Positions 6,778 through 11,050 of a stretch of DNA of 11,050 nucleotides are shown here, one piece after another. Source of the stretch: Streptococcaceae bacterium (GTDB lineage Bacteria; Bacillota; Bacilli; Lactobacillales; Streptococcaceae); the NCBI GenBank assembly GCA_902836505.1, contig CADFQU010000014.1, positions 1-11,050 of the forward strand, given 5' to 3'. The notes beneath the pieces are model-generated. The model did no database searches, had not been told where the DNA came from, and saw only the letters and a program-made list of their open reading frames with translations. The translations under genes and the position numbers were made by a program. The stretch's first letter is position 1. The number at the start of each line of letters is the position of its first letter.

Positions 6778-6887
6778 GTGGGACAGAAATCGGTAATTCG
6801 TTAGAATTCGATTTCGTCGTCCCACCTCCGCACAGTTGAGTAGGGCTGTAAAAGCTGATGAAATCAGCGTAGTAGAGCCCACTCAAC
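6778..6887. repeat. Intergenic element of two strong stem-loops, probable dispersed streptococcal repeat
   Basis: The first stem-loop spans 6778-6825: GTGGGAC and GTCCCAC close it, with matching AAATCG/CGATTT and AATTC/GAATT inside. The second spans 6835-6887: GTTGAGT and ACTCAAC close it, with AGGGCT/AGCCC next and an inner GCTGAT/ATCAGC hairpin. The dense pairing without coding potential, next to an operon end, is typical of mobile-like intergenic repeats, and the sequence resembles ones I recall from streptococcal intergenic regions, but copy number cannot be judged from this window. Together with the hairpin at 6923 it fills the gap between the convergent carB-like and yoaK-like genes. 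Confidence 0.65.
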
Positions 6888-6922
6888 CACTGCGTCTTGC
6901 TCGATAATCAAAAGAAAATTTA

Positions 6923-6948
6923 GAGGCTAGGACTTTTGTCCCAGCCTC
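6923..6948. terminator. Bidirectional terminator-like hairpin between convergent genes
   Basis: GAGGCTAGGAC (6923-6933) pairs with GTCCCAGCCTC (6938-6948) around TTTT, with one imperfect pair. It lies 26 bases after the minus-strand stop of the yoaK-like gene. Read on the minus strand it is followed by TAAATTTTC, so it probably ends that transcript. On the plus strand it is the last structure after the pyr operon. Confidence 0.7.
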
Positions 6949-6973
6949 GATTGATCAAACTATTTGAATGTGA

Positions 6974-7645
6974 CTAGATATCCCTTCGAACATATTGAAT
7001 CGCACGATAAGAGAGAAAAATGATTAGAACAAGGGAAACAAACCAGATGGTCCGAAGTCCGTAATATTGGATGAGGAAGGTAGATAGAATAGCTCCACCC
7101 ACAAAACTTCCAATCAAGGAAGTCATAAAGAGAGATTCCCAGAAAAACTCTATCTTTCGATCCTGTACAAAATTCCCGTAAGCGACCATGGTCTTCTTGA
7201 GATTCCCTGTCATAAAGGAATAGTTGTAGGTGTAACCATCTACTTCTCCAAAGGAAATGGCTACAATCCCCAAGCTCAGCCCAAAGAATGGCACAATATA
7301 GACATTGGGCACTTCTTTGGGAAGAAATCCTGCCACTAAGGTCGTCAAAACCATGGGCACCAAGGTACTGAGTCGCCAAACGGAATGACTAAAGAAGCGT
7401 TGAAAGACGGTCATCAAGAAAATCCCGATCATAAAGGCCAACATGGTTGCTAGTTTGACCTCCACATCCGCGATTTCATGGCCAATTAAACCAACGGATA
7501 GAAAGACAACGTTCCCAGTTTGGCCCGCCGTTAAGGTCCCTCCTCTTTCGATAAAGGTGTAGGCATCTGAAAAGCCTGCACACATGGTCAGTAGGCAGGC
7601 AAAGGCCTTACTTCTGGAGTGAAACTCCCTTCTTAACTTTTTCAT
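6974..7645 (-). CDS. YoaK/DUF1275-family membrane protein
   Basis: The 223-residue product is an integral membrane protein with about six or seven hydrophobic segments (roughly 13-30, 40-54, 63-82, 93-108, 114-132, 172-192, 198-214). It has the DUF1275 hallmarks: an AGFSDAYTF segment in the first helix (23-31), QTGNVVFL (42-49) and a second MTGN (145-148). The family is widespread and of unknown function; some members have been suggested to be transporters, without proof. The ATG at 7645 (minus strand) is preceded by GGGAG. The gene follows udk on the same strand with a hairpin between them and no clear promoter of its own. Family assignment is good; the function is unknown. Confidence 0.85.
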   Translation of the reverse strand: MKKLRREFHSRSKAFACLLTMCAGFSDAYTFIERGGTLTAGQTGNVVFLSVGLIGHEIADVEVKLATMLAFMIGIFLMTVFQRFFSHSVWRLSTLVPMVLTTLVAGFLPKEVPNVYIVPFFGLSLGIVAISFGEVDGYTYNYSFMTGNLKKTMVAYGNFVQDRKIEFFWESLFMTSLIGSFVGGAILSTFLIQYYGLRTIWFVSLVLIIFLSYRAIQYVRRDI

Positions 7646-7665
7646 TTTTCTCCCTATTTGTCATG

Positions 7666-7698
7666 GAAAAGAGGCTGGAACACTACTTTCTAACCTCT
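7666..7698 (-). terminator. Terminator-like hairpin between udk and the yoaK-like gene
   Basis: On the minus strand, AGAGGTTAGAA pairs with TTCCAGCCTCT in ten of eleven positions (one G-U, one mismatch), followed by TTTT. The arms resemble those of the hairpin at 6923-6948, suggesting a related element. It should reduce read-through from udk into the yoaK-like gene. Confidence 0.6.
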
Positions 7699-7713
7699 CA
7701 TCACTTATTATTT

Positions 7714-8349
7714 TTATCCTTCACGTGATTCGCTCAAGATCTTTTCAATCTTGGTCGTAATCAAATCAATGGCTACGGTATTGGTCACACCTTCTGGAAT
7801 GATCACATCCGCATAGCGCTTGGTTGGCTCGATGAACTGGTGGTACATCGGTTTCACCACTCCTAAGTACTGATCGATGACACTGTCCAAACTCCGACCA
7901 CGCTCTTCCATATCCCGCTTAATCCGGCGAATGATCCGCACATCATCATCGGTATCAACGAAAATCTTGATATCCATCAAGTCACGAAGACGCTTGTCCT
8001 CCAAGACCAAAATCCCCTCAACGATAAAGACATCCTGAGGCTCCTGGCGATAAGTCTTAGCGCTACGCGTATGCGCTGCGTAGTCGTAAGTTGGGATATC
8101 CACTGGACGGCCAGCCAACAACTCATTGATTTGCTCGATCATGAGATCGGTATCAAAGGCAAAGGGATGGTCGTAGTTGGTCTGAATCCGCTCTTCAAAG
8201 GTTAAATGACTTTGATCCTTATAATAAGAGTCGTGTTCAATCATAGCAATCTTTTCATCTGGGAAGTGGGATAAAATTGCACGAGAAACACTGGTTTTCC
8301 CCCCACCAGAACCACCTGTTACACCGATAATAATTGGTCTGTTTCGCAT
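7714..8349 (-). CDS. udk: Uridine kinase
   Basis: Uridine kinase phosphorylates uridine and cytidine to UMP and CMP in pyrimidine salvage. The 211-residue product starts with the Walker A P-loop GGSGGGKT (12-19). It then has the nucleoside-site motif EHDSYYKD (38-45), YDHPFAFD (59-66), IPTYDY (85-90), the Walker B-type FIVEGIL (108-114) and a lid with [13 protein letters not shown] (141-153). I prefer the ATG at 8349 because GGAG at 8356-8359 (minus strand) lies six bases ahead; the in-frame ATG at 8361 would add four residues and lacks a good site. A promoter lies upstream at 8379-8407. The gene has no link to the pyr operon, but it gives the cell a route to UMP that bypasses carbamoyl phosphate. 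Confidence 0.96.
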   Translation of the reverse strand: MRNRPIIIGVTGGSGGGKTSVSRAILSHFPDEKIAMIEHDSYYKDQSHLTFEERIQTNYDHPFAFDTDLMIEQINELLAGRPVDIPTYDYAAHTRSAKTYRQEPQDVFIVEGILVLEDKRLRDLMDIKIFVDTDDDVRIIRRIKRDMEERGRSLDSVIDQYLGVVKPMYHQFIEPTKRYADVIIPEGVTNTVAIDLITTKIEKILSESREG

Positions 8350-8378
8350 CATCTTCTCCATTTTCTATAATCCTATTT

Positions 8379-8407
8379 ATTCTATCACAAAAGCGGTCTC
8401 TTGACCA
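8379..8407 (-). promoter_or_regulatory. Promoter of udk
   Basis: On the minus strand TGGTCA (8407-8402) and TAGAAT (8384-8379) are 17 bases apart. The -10 box is good and the -35 box matches four of six positions. It lies about 30 bases before the udk start, in the intergenic region shared with the divergent oxidoreductase gene. Confidence 0.6.
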
Positions 8408-8515
8408 CGACTTAAACCTTTTTTCTAAGGATTTTCATCAACCTTCCAAGAAGACCTTCCCTCCTATCCTCCATCCCAATTAGAAAGGCCCATTCCATCT
8501 TTTTAGGATGAAACA

Positions 8516-8524
8516 TGATATAAT
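8516..8524 (+). promoter_or_regulatory. Extended -10 promoter of the oxidoreductase-helicase operon
   Basis: A consensus TATAAT (8519-8524) follows TGA (8516-8518), an extended -10. No good -35 is present at 17 bases, which extended -10 promoters tolerate. The rest of the 8408-8515 region is pyrimidine-rich on the plus strand and shows no ORF or clear operator. Confidence 0.65.
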
Positions 8525-8558
8525 GAAACCAGTAAATACCTGATTGAAAGGAGCTGCC

Positions 8559-9536
8559 ATGCTAAAACTCGGTATCATCGGCACCAGTGCCATTTCCCAC
8601 TCTTTCTTAGATGCAGCTAACAAAACTGCCCGATATAAGTTAAGTGCGGTCTATTCACGGACCTTGGAGAAAGCTTGTAGCTTCTCTCAACCCTATGGAC
8701 AAGTGGCTCTCTATGATGACCTGATTGCCTTTTTAGATAGTGACCTGGATGTTATCTACATTGCTAGTCCCAATTCGCTTCATTATCCTCAGGCTAAATT
8801 AGCCCTCTTGGCTAAGAAACATGTCATCCTTGAAAAACCGGCCGTCACCACTCCCAAGGAATGGAAAGAACTGGTCAAATTAGCTAATGAACACCAGGTC
8901 TATCTCTTTGAAGCTGCTCGCAACTATCATGAAAAAGCCTTTGCGACCATCCAAGACTTTCTCAAAGACAAAACCATTTTAGGTGGCCACATGACCTATG
9001 CCAAATACTCTTCTAAAATGCCTGAGTTCTTAAAAGGGAATATTCCCAATATTTTTTCCGATCAATTTGCAGGTGGAGCACTTATGGATTTGGGTGTCTA
9101 TCCTCTCTACTTTTCAATTTGCCTCTTTGGTCAACCTGAATCAGTAACCTATCGGGCGCGACAATTGCCTAATTCGATCGATTTGAACGGACATGGTAGC
9201 TTGGTGTATTCTGACTTTGTCATTGGCATTCAAGCCGGCAAAGATGTAACCAGCAATCTTCCTGCGGAGATCTACACGACAGACGGCACCCTCTTCATTA
9301 GTGGGATCGAAGCCGTTAGCGAGGCTGTTTTTCAAGACCATTCTGGAAACAGCTACCAGCTTCCAATCACTTCTGCCTCTCATAACATGCTAGAAGAAGC
9401 CCAGGCCTTTGCTAGCATGATGACAGAAGGCAACCAGACTCTTTACCAGACTTGGCTCCAAACTGGACAGATGGTCCACCAAGCCCTCTACGCTATGCGC
9501 CAAGATGCTGGAATACACTTTAAGGACGAAAACTAA
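8559..9536 (+). CDS. Gfo/Idh/MocA-family NAD(P)-dependent oxidoreductase
   Basis: The family oxidises or reduces sugars, inositols and related compounds with NAD(P). The 325-residue product opens with a Rossmann fold whose loop is GIIGTSAIS (5-13). It has the family signature EKP (92-94), with the lysine implicated in catalysis, after HVIL, and the C-terminal dimerisation/substrate domain has GGALMDLGVYPL (172-183). The first glycine loop (GTSAIS) lacks the usual final glycine, a common variation in this group. AAGGAG at 8548-8553 serves ATG 8559; the TTG at 8544 would overlap that site. The following helicase gene starts one base after the stop, so they form a two-gene operon. The family call is strong, but the substrate cannot be read. 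Confidence 0.9.
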   Translation: MLKLGIIGTSAISHSFLDAANKTARYKLSAVYSRTLEKACSFSQPYGQVALYDDLIAFLDSDLDVIYIASPNSLHYPQAKLALLAKKHVILEKPAVTTPKEWKELVKLANEHQVYLFEAARNYHEKAFATIQDFLKDKTILGGHMTYAKYSSKMPEFLKGNIPNIFSDQFAGGALMDLGVYPLYFSICLFGQPESVTYRARQLPNSIDLNGHGSLVYSDFVIGIQAGKDVTSNLPAEIYTTDGTLFISGIEAVSEAVFQDHSGNSYQLPITSASHNMLEEAQAFASMMTEGNQTLYQTWLQTGQMVHQALYAMRQDAGIHFKDEN

Positions 9537-9537
9537 T

Positions 9538-10626
9538 ATGACACTAGCATTTCCACTGCTCTGGCAAGAGCAACTCAAAAGCCTCGGCTTTGAGCAACTT
9601 ACTGAAATCCAAGAACGCCTCTTCGAGCCGATCACCCAAGGGGAGAACGTGCTTGGAGTCAGCCCGACAGGAACCGGAAAGACCCTAGCCTATCTCTTCC
9701 CTAGTCTCCTCAAGCTAAAACCTAAAAAAGCACAACAATTGTTGATCCTATCACCCAATACAGAATTGGCCGGACAGATCTTTGATGTTGCCAAACAATG
9801 GGCAGAACCTCTTGGACTCAGTGCCCAACTCTTCCTTTCAGGTTCTAGTCAAAAACGGCAAATCGAACGCCTCAAAAAGGGACCCGAAATTCTCATTGGA
9901 ACTCCTGGCCGTATTTTTGAATTGATCAAGTTAAAGAAAATCAAGATGATGAATGTCGATACCATCATCCTGGATGAATTTGACCAACTCTTTAGCGACT
10001 CTCAGTATCACTTTGTCGATAAGATTTGCCACTACGCGCCACGAGATCATCAATTTATCTATATGAGTGCAACGACCAAGTTTGATCCAGAACAAATCGA
10101 ACCCAATACTCTAACCATTCAAGTGGAAGGACAAAACTTGGACAATATCCAGCACTTCTATATGGAAGTGGATAAGCGAGAAAAGGTTGAACTCCTCAGA
10201 AAACTCTCCAATGTCGAAGACTTTCGTGGCCTCGTTTTCTTCAACAGCTTGTCAGACCTAGGAAGCGCCGAAGAAAAACTCCAATACCGGGAAGTTAGCG
10301 CCGTCTCACTTGCTAGTGACGTTAATGTCAAGTTCCGTAAAGTCATTCTGGAACGCTTTAAGAACCACCAGCTGACACTCCTTCTTGCAACCGATTTGGT
10401 GGCACGAGGAATTGATATTGACTCTCTAGAATGCGTCGTCAACTATGAAGTCCCTCGAGATACCGAAACCTACATCCACCGTTCTGGGCGTACCGGACGC
10501 ATGGGCAAAGAAGGCTATGTCATCACCTTGGTTAGCCATCCAGAAGAATTAAAAAGTTTGAAAAAATTAACCCCCGTTCTTCCCCTGATTCTTAAGGGGG
10601 CACAACTCTATATAGGAGAAGAATAA
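9538..10626 (+). CDS. Compact DEAD-box ATP-dependent RNA helicase (DEFD variant)
   Basis: DEAD-box helicases unwind short RNA duplexes with ATP, in ribosome assembly, mRNA turnover or cold adaptation. The 362-residue product is little more than the two RecA-like domains. The Q motif is near 5-25 (Phe5, Gln25), motif I is SPTGTGKT (42-49), Ib is TPGR (122-125), motif II is DEFD (146-149) instead of DEAD, motif III is SAT (177-179), V is ATDLVARGIDI (284-294), and VI is HRSGRTGR (314-321). There is no basic C-terminal tail as in CshA-type enzymes. ATG 9538 starts one base after the preceding stop; AAGGA (9522-9526) is eleven bases before it. The in-frame ATG at 9505 lies in the upstream gene without a ribosome site. 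A terminator follows at once. Confidence 0.92.
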   Translation: MTLAFPLLWQEQLKSLGFEQLTEIQERLFEPITQGENVLGVSPTGTGKTLAYLFPSLLKLKPKKAQQLLILSPNTELAGQIFDVAKQWAEPLGLSAQLFLSGSSQKRQIERLKKGPEILIGTPGRIFELIKLKKIKMMNVDTIILDEFDQLFSDSQYHFVDKICHYAPRDHQFIYMSATTKFDPEQIEPNTLTIQVEGQNLDNIQHFYMEVDKREKVELLRKLSNVEDFRGLVFFNSLSDLGSAEEKLQYREVSAVSLASDVNVKFRKVILERFKNHQLTLLLATDLVARGIDIDSLECVVNYEVPRDTETYIHRSGRTGRMGKEGYVITLVSHPEELKSLKKLTPVLPLILKGAQLYIGEE

Positions 10627-10627
10627 G

Positions 10628-10659
10628 AAAATCGTTAGTAGTCTTACGAACGATTTTTT
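10628..10659. terminator. Bidirectional terminator between the helicase gene and pgdA
   Basis: AAAATCGTT (10628-10636) pairs perfectly with AACGATTTT (10649-10657) around a 12-base loop, followed by TT on the plus strand. The A-run on the left makes it work for the minus-strand pgdA transcript as well. Both flanking stop codons lie within a few bases of it. Confidence 0.85.
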
Positions 10660-10660
10660 C

Positions 10661-11050
10661 TTAGTTTTTACTGTAGTACAAGCGATGGCTTTCAACTTGA
10701 TGATCCAAGAGTTCATCTATAGTCACTAAATTGTAGCCTTGAGACTGCAAATACTCAATCACAGCTGGAAGAGCATTGATGGAAGTTTGGTGAATATCAT
10801 GCATGAGGATGATTGATCCTGGCTTAACCTGCTTTTTAATCTCTGAAAGAATAGCATTGGTGTTGTGACTCTTCCAATCCAGGGTATCTACATCCCACAT
10901 GATGAAAGCCTGGTCAACAGCATATTGAATAGCACTATTGATAGAACCATATGGAGGACGGGTAATCATGGTTTGGACACCAGTCATTTTTTGAATGATT
11001 TCCTTGGTATCCATAATCTCTCGCTTCGCTGCATCCAAAGATAGCTTGGT
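10661..11050 (-). CDS. pgdA: Peptidoglycan N-acetylglucosamine deacetylase, C-terminal part (5' end outside window)
   Basis: PgdA removes acetyl groups from GlcNAc in peptidoglycan outside the membrane, giving lysozyme resistance. The visible 129 residues are the end of the NodB-type carbohydrate esterase 4 catalytic domain. The partial TKLSLDAAKRE at the edge follows where the HP(x)LTKLS motif lies in the family. Next come the conserved motifs RPPYG, the WDVDTLDWKS segment with its catalytic Asp/Trp, and LMHDIH containing the final catalytic histidine. It closes with the YYSKN tail like that of streptococcal PgdA. The reading frame continues through the window edge: the TTG at 11036-11038 is an internal leucine, not a start. 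The N-terminal signal-anchor and middle regions lie outside. Symbol assigned from recalled similarity to the pneumococcal protein. Confidence 0.88.
   Translation of the reverse strand, partial: TKLSLDAAKREIMDTKEIIQKMTGVQTMITRPPYGSINSAIQYAVDQAFIMWDVDTLDWKSHNTNAILSEIKKQVKPGSIILMHDIHQTSINALPAVIEYLQSQGYNLVTIDELLDHQVESHRLYYSKN

Noticed and set aside
6960..7379. A 139-residue minus-strand ORF overlapping the 3' half of the yoaK-like gene in another frame
   Set aside because: Same strand and overlapping the DUF1275 protein; no family resemblance and no ribosome binding site.
8408..8515. Possible operator or small gene in the pyrimidine-rich part of the udk/oxidoreductase intergenic region
   Set aside because: No palindrome, repeat or ORF with a ribosome site that stands out from base composition.
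9505..9537. ATG 9505 as helicase start, overlapping the oxidoreductase
   Set aside because: No ribosome site, and the extra eleven residues do not belong to the Q-motif region; ATG 9538 follows the stop directly.

Overview
The window looks like chromosomal DNA of a Streptococcus, most likely an oral species of the mitis/sanguinis/parasanguinis type. This is inferred from recalled similarity of PyrR, PyrB, uridine kinase and the PgdA tail to streptococcal proteins, from strong AAGGAG-type ribosome binding sites, and from TG-extended -10 promoters. There is no integrase, transposase, tRNA, rRNA or CRISPR array, and the gene content is mostly housekeeping.

Layout. Positions 1-935 hold the 3' end of a hotdog thioesterase gene overlapping a HAD hydrolase gene, closed by a terminator. 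Positions 1004-2083 hold a promoter, the zinc-ribbon protein PhnA/YjdM, a terminator and a six-helix Pr6Pr membrane protein. Positions 2135-6761 are a pyrimidine operon: promoter, PyrR attenuator, pyrR, pyrB, then a carA-like and a carB-like gene. Positions 6762-6973 carry three strong stem-loops between convergent genes. Positions 6974-8349 (minus strand) hold a YoaK/DUF1275 membrane protein and uridine kinase udk. A divergent promoter region (8350-8558) precedes a Gfo/Idh/MocA oxidoreductase and a compact DEAD-box helicase (8559-10626). The window ends with the C-terminal part of the peptidoglycan deacetylase PgdA (minus strand, partial).

The most unusual feature is the end of the pyr operon. 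The genes at the usual place of carA and carB are intact, in frame and translationally coupled, yet both look catalytically dead. The CarA-like protein keeps the full small-subunit length, but its glutaminase nucleophile is Gly247 instead of Cys, and several neighbouring active-site residues have changed too. The CarB-like protein is only 574 residues, about half a normal CarB. It keeps the first ATP-grasp fold and the oligomerisation domain, has lost key arginines and the glycine-rich loops, and stops shortly after the start of the second synthetase half. Meanwhile PyrR and PyrB keep all the signature motifs expected of active proteins. This looks like a carAB pair (or paralogue) that lost carbamoyl-phosphate synthesis but kept its operon position, reading frames and probable subunit contacts, so it may have a new regulatory or structural role. 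Uridine kinase in the same window supplies UMP by salvage, so both pyrimidine routes are represented here.
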